Source of the DNA: Halalkalibacillus halophilus DSM 18494 | GTDB lineage: Bacteria; Bacillota; Bacilli; Bacillales; Alkalibacillaceae | Direction of reading: 5' to 3' | Assembly: GCF_000423105.1 (NCBI RefSeq) | Contig: NZ_AUHI01000004.1 | Coordinates: 248,001-312,000 of the forward strand | Length of the DNA: 64,000 bases | In this document: positions 8,154-17,427 of the stretch, piece after piece | How positions within the stretch are numbered: position 1 is the stretch's first letter | How the letters are laid out: each line of letters begins with the position of its first letter | The notes under the pieces: generated by a model | What the model was told of the DNA's origin: nothing | The model's input: only the letters and a program-made list of their open reading frames with translations | Databases searched by the model: none | Made by a program: the position numbers and the translations under genes

Positions 8154-9141
8154 TGCAATGGGAGGAGATCATGCTCCAGAAGCCATCGTTAAAGGTGCAT
8201 TATTGGCTCTCGATCATTATAAAGATTTAGAAATTACCCTATATGGTGATGAAGAGAAAATTAAGCCATTTTTGAATAATAATTCTGCAAAATTAAATAT
8301 TCACCATACAACCGAAAAAATTGAGAATGAAGACGAACCAGTAAGAGTGGTTCGCAAAAAGAAAAATGCTTCGATGGTGTTAATGGCAGAAGCAGTTAAA
8401 ACAGAAAAGGCAGATGCTTGTATCTCTGCAGGTAATACAGGGGCATTGATGAGTGCGGGCCTTTTTAAAGTGGGTAGAATTAGTGGTATTGACCGACCTG
8501 CTCTAAGTCCGACTTTACCTACTATAGACGGAAAAGGCTTTTTACTTTTAGATGTAGGGGCTAATGTTGATGCTAAACCACAGCACTTACTACAATATGC
8601 TATTATGGGTTCGATTTACGTAGAAAATGTACGTGAAATACGTAACCCTCGTGTAGGCCTACTTAATGTGGGAACAGAAAGTCAAAAAGGTTCAGAACTT
8701 ACAAAACAAGCATTTGAACTAATGGAGCAAGCACCAATCAATTTCATTGGAAATGTAGAAGCAAGAGATTTATTAGACGGTGTAGCTGATGTTGTTGTAA
8801 CAGATGGATTTAGCGGTAACATCGCATTAAAATCTATTGAAGGTACTGCTTTAACGATGTTCTCTATGCTTAAAAGTGCATTTACAAAAAACACCAAAAC
8901 AAAGCTAGCAGCTGCTATGGTGAAATCAGACCTTAAAGGGATTAAAGACCAATTGGATTATTCCGAGTATGGTGGAGCGGGGTTATTTGGACTTCGTTCT
9001 CCTGTTATTAAAGCTCACGGTTCTTCAAACGCACAAGCAGTCTTTAGTGCAATTAAGCAAACGTATCACTTGGTTGAAAAAGATGTTGTCAAATTAATAG
9101 AGGCTGAAGTAGAACAGTTAAATGAAAGGCAGGGTTCATAA
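8137..9141 (+). CDS. plsX: Phosphate acyltransferase PlsX
   Basis: PlsX converts acyl-ACP to acyl-phosphate, the donor for PlsY in phosphatidic-acid synthesis; it is a peripheral membrane enzyme. The protein opens with MKIAIDAMGGDHAPEAIVKG, the PlsX signature, and contains CISAGNTGALM and VTDGFSGNIALK. I chose ATG 8137 because AGAGGGGAGA (8119-8128) precedes it and the protein then aligns with the family start; the reading frame continues open upstream inside fapR. 334 residues. fabD starts directly after the stop codon. Confidence 0.95.
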   Translation: MKIAIDAMGGDHAPEAIVKGALLALDHYKDLEITLYGDEEKIKPFLNNNSAKLNIHHTTEKIENEDEPVRVVRKKKNASMVLMAEAVKTEKADACISAGNTGALMSAGLFKVGRISGIDRPALSPTLPTIDGKGFLLLDVGANVDAKPQHLLQYAIMGSIYVENVREIRNPRVGLLNVGTESQKGSELTKQAFELMEQAPINFIGNVEARDLLDGVADVVVTDGFSGNIALKSIEGTALTMFSMLKSAFTKNTKTKLAAAMVKSDLKGIKDQLDYSEYGGAGLFGLRSPVIKAHGSSNAQAVFSAIKQTYHLVEKDVVKLIEAEVEQLNERQGS

Positions 9142-10092
9142 ATGAGTAAATTAGCATTTTTATTCCCTGGACAAGGGTCTCAAGTAGTTGGAATGGGAAA
9201 GTCATTTTACGATAACTATAGCCAGGTCCCTCGTATGTTTGAACAAGCCGATGAAGTTCTTGGTTATTCTTTAAGTGACATTATATTCAATGGACCTGAA
9301 GAAGCTTTAACTAAAACGGAGAATGCTCAACCTGCTTTATTCTTAACTAGTGCTGTAATCGTTGATTTATTAAAACAAGATGGAATTAACCCGAGTGTAG
9401 TTGCTGGTCATAGCTTAGGAGAATATAGTGCTTTATACGCTGCAGAAGCAATTTCTTTTGAAGATGCCTTAGCAACTGTTCATAAGCGAGGAAAACTTAT
9501 GGAAGAAGCTGTGCCTACTGGTGAAGGTTCTATGGCAGCGGTGCTTGGGGCTTCAGATGATTTGATTGAAAATACGTTAAAAGAAGTTAATCAAACAGGA
9601 CATGTCGTGGATGTTGCTAACTACAATTGTCCAGGTCAAATTGTCATATCTGGTTCTGCAACCGGTGTGGAAGTAGCTTCTTCTAAATTAAAGGAAGCAG
9701 GAGCGAAACGTGTCTTACCACTAAATGTTAGTGGACCATTCCATTCGCGTTTAATGGAACCTGCAAGCGAGGCATTCAAAGGTGTATTAGACCAATTACA
9801 ACTAGCAGATGCAAAAGTTCCAGTGTATGCTAATGTCACGGCTAAACCAGTTCAAGATAAACAAGAAATTAGAGAATTATTATTAAGGCAATTGTACTCA
9901 CCTGTTCAATTTACTCAAACCCTTGAAAATATGAACGCTCAATCTATTGATCAATTTTTAGAAGTTGGAAATGGTAAAGTGCTTTCAGGGTTAGTGAAAA
10001 AGGTTAATAGAAGAGCGCAAGTGAACGCTTTGCAAGATGTTGAACAATATCATACATTTTTAGAATCACGTAAGGAGGACTCTTCATGTTAA
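9142..10092 (+). CDS. fabD: Malonyl-CoA-ACP transacylase FabD
   Basis: FabD loads malonyl groups from CoA onto acyl carrier protein. The N-terminus FLFPGQGSQVVGMG is diagnostic; the nucleophilic serine is in GHSLGEYSAL (Ser91), and the catalytic histidine in GPFHSRLM lies near residue 201. 316 residues, full length. The ATG follows the plsX stop with no gap, and the last codons overlap the fabG start by 7 bp, indicating translational coupling. Confidence 0.96.
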   Translation: MSKLAFLFPGQGSQVVGMGKSFYDNYSQVPRMFEQADEVLGYSLSDIIFNGPEEALTKTENAQPALFLTSAVIVDLLKQDGINPSVVAGHSLGEYSALYAAEAISFEDALATVHKRGKLMEEAVPTGEGSMAAVLGASDDLIENTLKEVNQTGHVVDVANYNCPGQIVISGSATGVEVASSKLKEAGAKRVLPLNVSGPFHSRLMEPASEAFKGVLDQLQLADAKVPVYANVTAKPVQDKQEIRELLLRQLYSPVQFTQTLENMNAQSIDQFLEVGNGKVLSGLVKKVNRRAQVNALQDVEQYHTFLESRKEDSSC

Positions 10093-10832
10093 ATGGTAAA
10101 ACCGCCCTTGTGACAGGAGCTTCTAGAGGAATTGGTAGAGCGATAGCAATGGAGCTTGGTAAACAAGGGGCAAATGTAGTTGTTAACTATTCGGGTAGTA
10201 AAGATAAAGCAGATGCAGTAGTAGAAGAAATTAAAGCTATGGGGAATGGAGATAACGCTATTTCCATTCAAGCGAATGTTGCTGACTCGACGGAAGTTAA
10301 AGATTTAATAAAAACAACGGTTGATACTTTCGGTTCGGTTGACATTTTAGTTAACAATGCTGGAATTACACGTGATAATTTATTAATGCGTATGAAAGAA
10401 GAAGAATTTGATGAAGTTATTGATACCAACTTAAAAGGCGTGTTTAACTGTATCAAGGGTGTTACTCGTCAAATGATGAAACAAAGAAGTGGGAAAATAA
10501 TTAACTTAGCCTCCGTTGTCGGTGTGACAGGAAACCCTGGACAAGTAAATTATGTAGCCGCAAAAGCTGGTGTCATAGGTATGACTAAGTCTGTTGCAAA
10601 AGAATTAGCAGCTAGAAATATTAATGTTAATGCTGTAGCACCGGGTTTTATTTCAACAGATATGACAGAAGGGCTTTCGGAAGAAGCTAAAGACCAAATG
10701 TATGATATGATTCCATTGAACCGATTAGGGGAACCAGAAGATGTTGCAAAGGTGGTAAGATTTTTAGCTACTGATGATGCAAATTATGTGACTGGACAAA
10801 CTATTCATGTGGACGGTGGAATGGTAATGTAA
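10086..10832 (+). CDS. fabG: 3-oxoacyl-ACP reductase FabG
   Basis: NADPH-dependent reductase of the fatty-acid elongation cycle, a short-chain dehydrogenase. It has the Rossmann motif TGASRGIG (residues 10-17), the NNAG motif, the catalytic serine in NLASVVG, and the YxxxK motif YVAAK near 155-159. 248 residues, complete. AAGGAGGA (10073-10080) is the ribosome binding site, within the end of fabD. Confidence 0.96.
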   Translation: MLNGKTALVTGASRGIGRAIAMELGKQGANVVVNYSGSKDKADAVVEEIKAMGNGDNAISIQANVADSTEVKDLIKTTVDTFGSVDILVNNAGITRDNLLMRMKEEEFDEVIDTNLKGVFNCIKGVTRQMMKQRSGKIINLASVVGVTGNPGQVNYVAAKAGVIGMTKSVAKELAARNINVNAVAPGFISTDMTEGLSEEAKDQMYDMIPLNRLGEPEDVAKVVRFLATDDANYVTGQTIHVDGGMVM

Positions 10833-10871
10833 TATAATAATGAATGCAATTCTTGAAGGGAGGTGAGCGAC

Positions 10872-11105
10872 ATGGCAGACGTATTTGATCGCGTTAAAGA
10901 AATTATCGTAGAACGATTAGATGTAGACGAATCAAAAGTAACAGAAGGTGCTTCATTTAAGGATGATTTAGAGGCAGATTCTTTAGATGTCGTTGAACTA
11001 GTTATGGAATTAGAAGATGAATTTGATATGGAAATTTCAGATGAAGAAGCTGAAAAAATTAATACAGTTGGTGATGCTGTTTCTTACATAAACAGCACCC
11101 AGTAA
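10872..11105 (+). CDS. acpP: Acyl carrier protein
   Basis: A 77-residue acidic four-helix protein that carries growing acyl chains on a phosphopantetheine arm attached to Ser37 in the motif ADSLDVVELVM. ATG 10872 follows GGGAGGTGA (10858-10866); a GTG nine bases upstream lies within that site. Last gene of the FapR-controlled lipid operon; rnc follows as in B. subtilis. Confidence 0.97.
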   Translation: MADVFDRVKEIIVERLDVDESKVTEGASFKDDLEADSLDVVELVMELEDEFDMEISDEEAEKINTVGDAVSYINSTQ

Positions 11106-11114
11106 TAGAACATG

Positions 11115-11140
11115 AGGATGACATTGGTTGTCATCCTTCT
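11115..11140 (+). terminator. Weak terminator or attenuator between acpP and rnc
   Basis: Stem GGATGAC (11116-11122) / GTCATCC (11130-11136) with a 7-nt loop, followed by a pyrimidine-rich but interrupted T tract (TTCTTCTATTT). It probably reduces rather than stops readthrough into rnc. Confidence 0.5.
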
Positions 11141-11177
11141 TCTATTTGTGATTGTTAAATAAAGAAGGTGCGAAAAT

Positions 11178-11855
11178 ATGAATACAGAACAATTAAAAAA
11201 GGAACTACAATTTAACTTTGAGCAAGACCATCTTCTAAAACAAGCATTTATGCATACATCATATGTGAATGAGCATCCGCAACAAGATTTAGAAGACAAC
11301 GAAAGGCTTGAATTTTTAGGAGATGCCGTATTAGAATTGGCTGTTTCTCAACATTTATTTAGAAATTATAAAGAAATGAGTGAAGGGGAATTAACGAAAT
11401 TCAGAGCCAATATTGTCTGTGAACCATCCTTGGAGCGGTTTGCAAAGAAATTAAATTTCAGGTCCTATATGTTGTTAGGAAAAGGAGAGGCAGCTTCAGG
11501 AGGAAGAGATCGTTCTGCATTATTAGCAGACGTCTTTGAAGCATTTATAGGTGCCTTATACTTAGATCAAGGATTTGATGTAGCATTGGAATTTCTTCAA
11601 CGCCACATATTCCCTGATGTTGAACCGGGTGCTTTTTCGCATGTGATGGATTATAAGAGTCAGCTACAAGAGCTTGTGCAAAAAGATGGGAAGTCAGTCA
11701 GTTATGAAATAGTGGACGAAGTGGGGCCTGCACATAATCGTACATTTATTGCCTCTGTTCATTTAGGCAATCAGAAATTAGGTGAAGGCAAAGGAAGATC
11801 TAAGAAAGAAGCGGAGCAAGAAGCTGCAAATAAGGCAATTCAAGAGTTAACCTAA
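11178..11855 (+). CDS. rnc: Ribonuclease III
   Basis: Double-strand-specific endoribonuclease that processes rRNA precursors and degrades structured RNA. The catalytic signature NERLEFLGDAVLEL starts at residue 41; the second acidic cluster is in LLADVFEAFIGALYLDQG (about 114-131); a C-terminal dsRNA-binding domain (about 155-225) begins at DYKSQLQELVQ and ends GRSKKEAEQEAANKA. 225 residues, somewhat shorter than B. subtilis RNase III (about 249) at the N-terminus. AGAAGGTG precedes the ATG. Confidence 0.96.
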   Translation: MNTEQLKKELQFNFEQDHLLKQAFMHTSYVNEHPQQDLEDNERLEFLGDAVLELAVSQHLFRNYKEMSEGELTKFRANIVCEPSLERFAKKLNFRSYMLLGKGEAASGGRDRSALLADVFEAFIGALYLDQGFDVALEFLQRHIFPDVEPGAFSHVMDYKSQLQELVQKDGKSVSYEIVDEVGPAHNRTFIASVHLGNQKLGEGKGRSKKEAEQEAANKAIQELT

Positions 11856-11863
11856 TAATAATA

Positions 11864-12110
11864 GAAAAAAAGAGGCTGGAACAAAAGTGTCTGTATGTAC
11901 TTATAACCCGAACAATGAAATGTGGTGCGACTAACTCGCTCCTGAAATAGACTACGCTTTCCGCGGGGAGCCGTTGAGCCTCCTCATGCTACGCATTCCG
12001 GGGTCTCACCTGAGCTCTATATCCCGCAGGAGTCTTCGTCTATTTCATCCGCTTTTCATAAGCTTAGTTCGGATTTACATGCTACCACTTTGATTGTTCC
12101 AGCCTTTTTA
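11864..12110. repeat. Structured intergenic repeat with nested inverted repeats
   Basis: A block of about 247 bp that is much more GC-rich than its surroundings and has no coding potential. Outer arms GGCTGGAACAA (from 11874) and TTGTTCCAGCC (12094-12104) pair exactly and are flanked by A and T runs. Inner arms at 11944-11968 and 12023-12046 pair imperfectly (GAAATAGAC / GTCTATTTC, then CCGCGGG / CCCGCAG). From memory, similar blocks with GCTTTCCGCGGGG and CCCGCAGGAGTCTTCG recur between genes in many Bacillaceae. It sits between convergent rnc and the DUF1128 gene and could end transcription from both sides. Copy number cannot be tested here. Confidence 0.7.
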
Positions 12111-12120
12111 CTACATATAC

Positions 12121-12348
12121 TTATGAAGTTTTGCGGTAACTTTTTAATTCATCGATAATCGCATTCATTTCAGCCACGGACACTTGGTCTTTCGTTTTGA
12201 CCATATCATAAATGTCTTTAATATCATGATAACTGTCTAAACTGTAGTCTTCAGGCTTCAAAATTGCTGCATTCAGCATTTGTAATTCTTTTGCAAGTTC
12301 ATCGATGATATATTCTAAATTTTCGTTTGTTGCTTGATCAAGGTTCAT
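12121..12348 (-). CDS. DUF1128 / UPF0435 family protein (YfkK-like)
   Basis: A 75-residue acidic, all-alpha protein. Its pattern LNAAILKPEDYSLDSYHDIKDIYDMV followed by VSVAEMNAIIDELKSYR resembles the UPF0435 (DUF1128) family, whose B. subtilis member is YfkK; function is unknown. TAGGAGTG on the minus strand precedes the ATG at 12346-12348. In B. subtilis yfkK is elsewhere and nothing separates rnc from smc, so this is a rearranged position. The family call is from recall of the motif pattern. Confidence 0.7.
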   Translation of the reverse strand: MNLDQATNENLEYIIDELAKELQMLNAAILKPEDYSLDSYHDIKDIYDMVKTKDQVSVAEMNAIIDELKSYRKTS

Positions 12349-12453
12349 TTCAACACTCCTAATTTGATGGATTCTTCTTTGTCCTCATAATTTATGATAA
12401 AATAAAAAGGTTGAAATGTTAAGTAACTTTCCACAATTAAAGTAGGTGTGAAC

Positions 12454-15400
12454 ATGTTTTTAAAGAAATTAGAGTCAGTTGGGTTTAAATCCTTTGCTGA
12501 ACGGATAGCTGTAGACTTTGTGCCAGGCGTAACGGCAGTAGTAGGTCCAAATGGTAGTGGGAAGTCAAATATTACTGATGCAATCCGTTGGGTATTAGGA
12601 GAACAATCAGCGAAGTCACTACGCGGTTCAAAAATGGAAGATATCATTTTTGCGGGAAGTGATACTAGAAAAGCATTAAACGTAGCTGATGTTACTTTAG
12701 TATTGGATAATGAAGATCGAAGACTCCCGATAGAATATGAAGAAGTAGCAATCACAAGACGAGTATATCGTTCAGGTGATAGTGAATACTTAATAAATCA
12801 GCAAACATGCAGACTAAAAGATATTACCGAATTGTTTATGGACTCTGGACTTGGAAAAGAAGCATTTTCGATTATTAGTCAAGGAAAAGTAGAGGAAATC
12901 CTTAGTTCAAAGTCTGAAGAACGTAGAAGTATATTTGAAGAAGCTGCGGGAGTATTAAAATATAAACAAAGAAAAGTAAATGCCCAAAAGAAATTGACAG
13001 ATACAGAAGAGAACTTAAATAGAGTGGAAGATATTATTCATGAGATTGAAGGTCAATTAACACCTTTAAAAGAACAAGCTGAGACTGCTAAAAGCTACTT
13101 GAAAATGCGAGAAGAATTAAAGCATTATGAAGTGGCCTTATTAGTGACTGAAATTGAAAGCTTGCATTTAGAATGGGATGAATCTTTAAAGGCTTCAAAA
13201 GAAGTAGAAGAAGAAATTACTGAACTCGATGCAAATTTAGAAAAAGAAGAACATCAAGTGTATGAACAGCAAAAACAGCTTCAACACATTGATGAAAACT
13301 TGAATCGACTACAAGATAATAAACTGCAACTGACGAAAGATATTGAACAAACAGAAGGTAAGAAAAATGTACTTACCGAACGATTGAAACATTATGATGA
13401 AAGCAAGGATAAATTATTAAACGCAATACAATCACATCAGGACCAGATTGACCAGTTGGAATTTGACCTAGATGACTATGAATCTAAATTGCAATTTTAT
13501 ATAGGTAACAGAGACGAAACAAAGCAATATATAGAATCACTTGAAAAGAGAGTAGACGCTTCTGGTGATCAACTTGAGACAAAGCTTGAGGAACTTAAAG
13601 CAGAATATATAGATTTGCTAAATGAGCAAGCTGCAAAGAAAAATGAAAAACAGTCAACGAATCAACAAATCGAACAAATTAGCCACCGAAAAGAACGATT
13701 AGACCTTCGTTTTCAAGGGTTAGTTAAAGACCGCGAAGAATTGGAACAAGCACAAGAGGAAAAACGATCAGAGCTTTCTAAAGACGAAAACCAATTTCAC
13801 ATGATCCAAACCGAAGTAGACAAATTAAAAGTAGATCTAGAAACTAAAAGTAGCACACTAAAGTCAAATCAAGATAAACTTCAAGAAGCATATAGAATTA
13901 TAGAACAATTGAAACAGAAAAAAGATATGTTAGAAGATATGAAGGATTCCTATAGTGGTTATTATTATGGAGTAAAAGCAGTGCTCCAAGCTAATAAAAA
14001 AAATCAAATCGATGGAATAATTGGTGCAGTGGCAGAATCGATCTCCATAGAGGAACAGTATATCTCAGCAATGGAGACGGCTTTAGGAGGTCAATCTCAG
14101 CATTTAATTGTTGAAAATGATCAAGCAGCAAGACAAGCGATTAAATGGCTTAAGGATACCAATAACGGCCGTGCAACTTTCCTACCACTTACAAGCGTGA
14201 AAGAAAAATTCATTTCTCGAGATGTTTATGAGAAGTTACAATCAGAAGAATCGTTTGTTGGAGTTGCTTCTGATTTAGTTTCAAGTGAAGCTAAGTTACA
14301 ACCAATTGTTAAATACTTACTAGGTAATGTAATAATTGCCACGTCTTTAAAAGGCGCCAACCATTTGGCTAAGATTAGCAATCACCGCTTTCGAATCGTT
14401 ACAGTAGATGGTGATGTGGTGAATCCAGGTGGATCTATGAGTGGAGGGGCTAAGAAAAAAACGAACCAAGCCTCTTTATTTACAAGAGAAAAAGAACTAG
14501 AAGATGTGAAAGAAAAGCTTTTAAGTTACGAAGAACGAACCATACAATTCAATGAAAATGTTCGACAAGAGCAAATGGATTGTAAAACCATTGAAGATGA
14601 AATCTATTCAAAAGAAGAACAATTGCAAGAAGCTAAAAGTATGAAACAAAGACTAGAACAAGAAATGGAAAGAATAGATGTTCAACTGGATCATAAAAAT
14701 GAGCAGTTAAAAATGTATGACCAAGAAAATAGTCAGTTTGATGAAGATCTAAAAGACTTAGAAACAAAGAATGAGAAACTTGATAAAGTGCTGAAAGAAC
14801 AACACGATAAAGCAAATGAGTTGCAAAGAAACATATCAGATTTAACTGAAAATCAATCGAAGTATAAAGAAGAACTAGAAGGAAATCGTTCCGAACTTCA
14901 TAATTATCAAATAAGATTGACCGAACAGGAAAATGAAGTGAGAAATACGAAAGAAAAGCGTAATGAAGTAAGAGACAAGTTAAAAGAAGAAAAGCAGTTG
15001 CACCAGCAAGCAAAAGAAGAACATGAGCAATTATTAGAGACACAAGCTAATGCTGAAAAAATGGAAGAACTTACTGACGAACTTCATTTTAATCGAGAAA
15101 AATTTACTGAGGTAAACAATGAGATGGAGCAAACACAGCAAAGTAGAGATGAGTTAGTACAAGAAATAGAAGATCTAAAACGAGAAAACAAAGAAAAATT
15201 AAAGCAGCAGGAGCAAAAGAAACAAACATTACAAAAATATGAAGTTCAAGCAAACCGTCTAGATGTTGCACTTGAAAATCGATTGCAACAGTTAAGTGAT
15301 GAATACTTAATCACCTATGAAAAAGCATTGCAAGATTTCGGTAAAACAGAAGATTTAGAGTCAACAAAAAAACAGGTAAATACGCTAAAGACTTTGATAG

Positions 15401-16023
15401 ATCAACTAGGAACAGTTAATATTGGGTCTATTGACGAATATGAAAGAATTCAAGAGAGATACTCCTTTTTAACCGAACAGCAAACGGATCTATTAGAAGC
15501 TAAACAAACGTTAAATGATGTGATATCTGAGATGGATGAAGAAATGATTCGGAAATTCACTTCGACATTTTCGCAAATACAAGCAGAATTTGTTACAGTT
15601 TTTAAAGCATTATTTGGTGGGGGCAATGCAGAGTTGAAATTGACAAACCCAGATGATCTGTTAGAAACAGGTGTAGACATTATCGCCCAACCTCCAGGTA
15701 AAAAGCTCCAGCACTTAGGGTTGCTTTCAGGAGGAGAACGTGCGTTAACTGCAATTGCATTATTATTTGCAATTTTACGCGTTCGTCCTGTGCCGTTTTG
15801 TGTACTAGATGAAGTAGAAGCAGCTTTAGACGAAGCAAATGTTATGCGGTTTGCACAGTATTTAAAAGAGTTTTCAAAGAATACCCAATTCATTGTGATA
15901 ACTCACCGTAAAGGCACGATGGAGTATGCCGATGTCTTGTATGGTGTGACGATGCAAGAGTCAGGGGTTTCTAAGATGGTCTCTGTTAAACTAGAAGAAA
16001 CAGATGAAATGGTTCACACGTAG
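12454..16023 (+). CDS. smc: Chromosome segregation ATPase SMC
   Basis: Core of the SMC-ScpAB condensin that organises the chromosome from the origin. Walker A GPNGSGKSN is at residues 31-39; two long coiled coils flank a hinge at about 510-670 ending in GGSMSGGAKKK; the ABC signature LSGGER is near residue 1091 and Walker B with the D-loop (VLDEVEAALDEAN) near 1116. 1189 residues, normal. ATG 12454 is chosen over the GTG at 12448 because homologues begin MFLK and TAGGTG then fits as the binding site. ftsY follows 30 bp later. Confidence 0.97.
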   Translation: MFLKKLESVGFKSFAERIAVDFVPGVTAVVGPNGSGKSNITDAIRWVLGEQSAKSLRGSKMEDIIFAGSDTRKALNVADVTLVLDNEDRRLPIEYEEVAITRRVYRSGDSEYLINQQTCRLKDITELFMDSGLGKEAFSIISQGKVEEILSSKSEERRSIFEEAAGVLKYKQRKVNAQKKLTDTEENLNRVEDIIHEIEGQLTPLKEQAETAKSYLKMREELKHYEVALLVTEIESLHLEWDESLKASKEVEEEITELDANLEKEEHQVYEQQKQLQHIDENLNRLQDNKLQLTKDIEQTEGKKNVLTERLKHYDESKDKLLNAIQSHQDQIDQLEFDLDDYESKLQFYIGNRDETKQYIESLEKRVDASGDQLETKLEELKAEYIDLLNEQAAKKNEKQSTNQQIEQISHRKERLDLRFQGLVKDREELEQAQEEKRSELSKDENQFHMIQTEVDKLKVDLETKSSTLKSNQDKLQEAYRIIEQLKQKKDMLEDMKDSYSGYYYGVKAVLQANKKNQIDGIIGAVAESISIEEQYISAMETALGGQSQHLIVENDQAARQAIKWLKDTNNGRATFLPLTSVKEKFISRDVYEKLQSEESFVGVASDLVSSEAKLQPIVKYLLGNVIIATSLKGANHLAKISNHRFRIVTVDGDVVNPGGSMSGGAKKKTNQASLFTREKELEDVKEKLLSYEERTIQFNENVRQEQMDCKTIEDEIYSKEEQLQEAKSMKQRLEQEMERIDVQLDHKNEQLKMYDQENSQFDEDLKDLETKNEKLDKVLKEQHDKANELQRNISDLTENQSKYKEELEGNRSELHNYQIRLTEQENEVRNTKEKRNEVRDKLKEEKQLHQQAKEEHEQLLETQANAEKMEELTDELHFNREKFTEVNNEMEQTQQSRDELVQEIEDLKRENKEKLKQQEQKKQTLQKYEVQANRLDVALENRLQQLSDEYLITYEKALQDFGKTEDLESTKKQVNTLKTLIDQLGTVNIGSIDEYERIQERYSFLTEQQTDLLEAKQTLNDVISEMDEEMIRKFTSTFSQIQAEFVTVFKALFGGGNAELKLTNPDDLLETGVDIIAQPPGKKLQHLGLLSGGERALTAIALLFAILRVRPVPFCVLDEVEAALDEANVMRFAQYLKEFSKNTQFIVITHRKGTMEYADVLYGVTMQESGVSKMVSVKLEETDEMVHT

Positions 16024-16053
16024 TTTGCTTAAATGAAGAAAGGAAGATGAACG

Positions 16054-17055
16054 TTGAGCTTCTTTAAAAAGTTAAAAGATAAAATAAACACACAAACTGA
16101 TCAAGCATCTGAGAAATTCAAAGATGGATTGACTAAAACACGTGACTCCTTCACAACGAAAATGAACGATCTAGTGGCACAATATCGTACAGTAGATGAA
16201 GAGTTTTTTGAGGAACTGGAAGAAATTTTGATAAGTGCTGATGTTGGTGTGCAGACTGTAATGGATTTGATTGAAGAGCTTGAGATGGAAGTAAAGCGTC
16301 AAAATATCAAAGATACAGAAAAAGTGAAAGAAGTAATTTCTGAAAAACTTGTAGACATCTACTATAATGAAGACGAAGAATCGATTGAAGAATTAAACCT
16401 AGTTGAAAATGATTTATCAATTATTTTAGTTGTAGGTGTAAATGGTGTTGGTAAAACCACGTCAATTGGTAAGCTTGCGCATCAATTAAAGCAAGACGGC
16501 AAGAAAGTTATGCTTGCTGCGGGGGATACATTCCGAGCTGGAGCAATTGATCAATTGAGCGTTTGGGGCGAAAGAGCTGGCGTTGATGTCATTAAGCACT
16601 CAGAAGGTAGTGATCCAGCTGCAGTTATATATGATGGTATTAAAGCTGCAAAATCACGAGGTGCTGATGTATTATTATGTGATACAGCCGGAAGACTCCA
16701 AAACAAGGTGAACCTCATGAAAGAGCTTTCTAAGGTCAAAAAAGTTATTGAACGCGAAGTACCAGATGCACCACATGAAACGTTACTAGTGCTAGATGCT
16801 ACTACTGGTCAAAATGCAATGAGTCAGGCGAAAATTTTCAAGGAAGCTACCGATGTTTCCGGAATAGTCTTAACTAAATTAGACGGGACTGCTCGTGGCG
16901 GGATTGTACTTGCCATCCGAAATGAGCTTGGTATACCAGTGAAGTATGTAGGTCTTGGTGAACAAGTGAATGATCTTCAACAATTTAATGCACACCAATT
17001 TGTGTATGGGTTATTTGGTGATTTAATGGTTGAGCATAACGAAGATGATTCATAA
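16054..17055 (+). CDS. ftsY: Signal recognition particle receptor FtsY
   Basis: GTPase that docks SRP-ribosome complexes at the membrane. It begins MSFFKKLKDKI with a short charged N-terminal region, followed by the four-helix N domain and the G domain: G1 GVNGVGKTT near residue 130, DTFRAGA, DTAGRL near 210, and TKLDGTARGG. TTG start at 16054, supported by GAAAGGAAG (16038-16046) and by identity with the start of B. subtilis FtsY. 333 residues. Confidence 0.96.
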   Translation: MSFFKKLKDKINTQTDQASEKFKDGLTKTRDSFTTKMNDLVAQYRTVDEEFFEELEEILISADVGVQTVMDLIEELEMEVKRQNIKDTEKVKEVISEKLVDIYYNEDEESIEELNLVENDLSIILVVGVNGVGKTTSIGKLAHQLKQDGKKVMLAAGDTFRAGAIDQLSVWGERAGVDVIKHSEGSDPAAVIYDGIKAAKSRGADVLLCDTAGRLQNKVNLMKELSKVKKVIEREVPDAPHETLLVLDATTGQNAMSQAKIFKEATDVSGIVLTKLDGTARGGIVLAIRNELGIPVKYVGLGEQVNDLQQFNAHQFVYGLFGDLMVEHNEDDS

Positions 17056-17084
17056 TTGATTGTATAGTGAGGAGTGCCTCAAGA

Positions 17085-17411
17085 ATGTTAGAAAAAACAA
17101 CTCGAGTTAATTATCTGTTCGATTTCTATCAACAGTTATTAACGAATAAGCAACGTAATTATATGGATCTGTATTACCTAGAAGATTATTCCTTAGGTGA
17201 AATTTCAGAAACATATGATGTCAGTAGGCAAGCTGTTTATGATAATATTAAACGTACAGAAGCAATGTTAGAAGAATACGAAAAACAATTAGGTTTATAT
17301 GCACGTTTCCAAGAGCGAAACCAAATGATTAAAAAGATGAAAGCGGCAATTGAAACGAATGATATAGATCAAGTTAAGCAACTTATTGATCAACTGGAAA
17401 ACCTAGAGTAA
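17085..17411 (+). CDS. ylxM: SRP-associated helix-turn-helix protein YlxM
   Basis: A 108-residue UPF0122 protein with a sigma-70 region-4-like helix-turn-helix (YSLGEISETYDVSRQAVYDNIKR, about residues 45-67) and a charged C-terminal helix. YlxM homologues bind SRP and modulate its GTPase, and the gene is always next to ffh. ATG 17085 has TGAGGAGTG (17068-17076); an in-frame GTG at 17067 overlaps that site. The gene lies 29 bp after ftsY and 16 bp before ffh. Confidence 0.93.
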   Translation: MLEKTTRVNYLFDFYQQLLTNKQRNYMDLYYLEDYSLGEISETYDVSRQAVYDNIKRTEAMLEEYEKQLGLYARFQERNQMIKKMKAAIETNDIDQVKQLIDQLENLE

Positions 17412-17427
17412 GGGGGATGTCCCAATA

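Noticed and set aside
12345..12755. Minus-strand open reading frame over the start of smc
   Set aside because: It is antisense to the highly conserved SMC N-terminus and overlaps the start of the DUF1128 gene; no family features.
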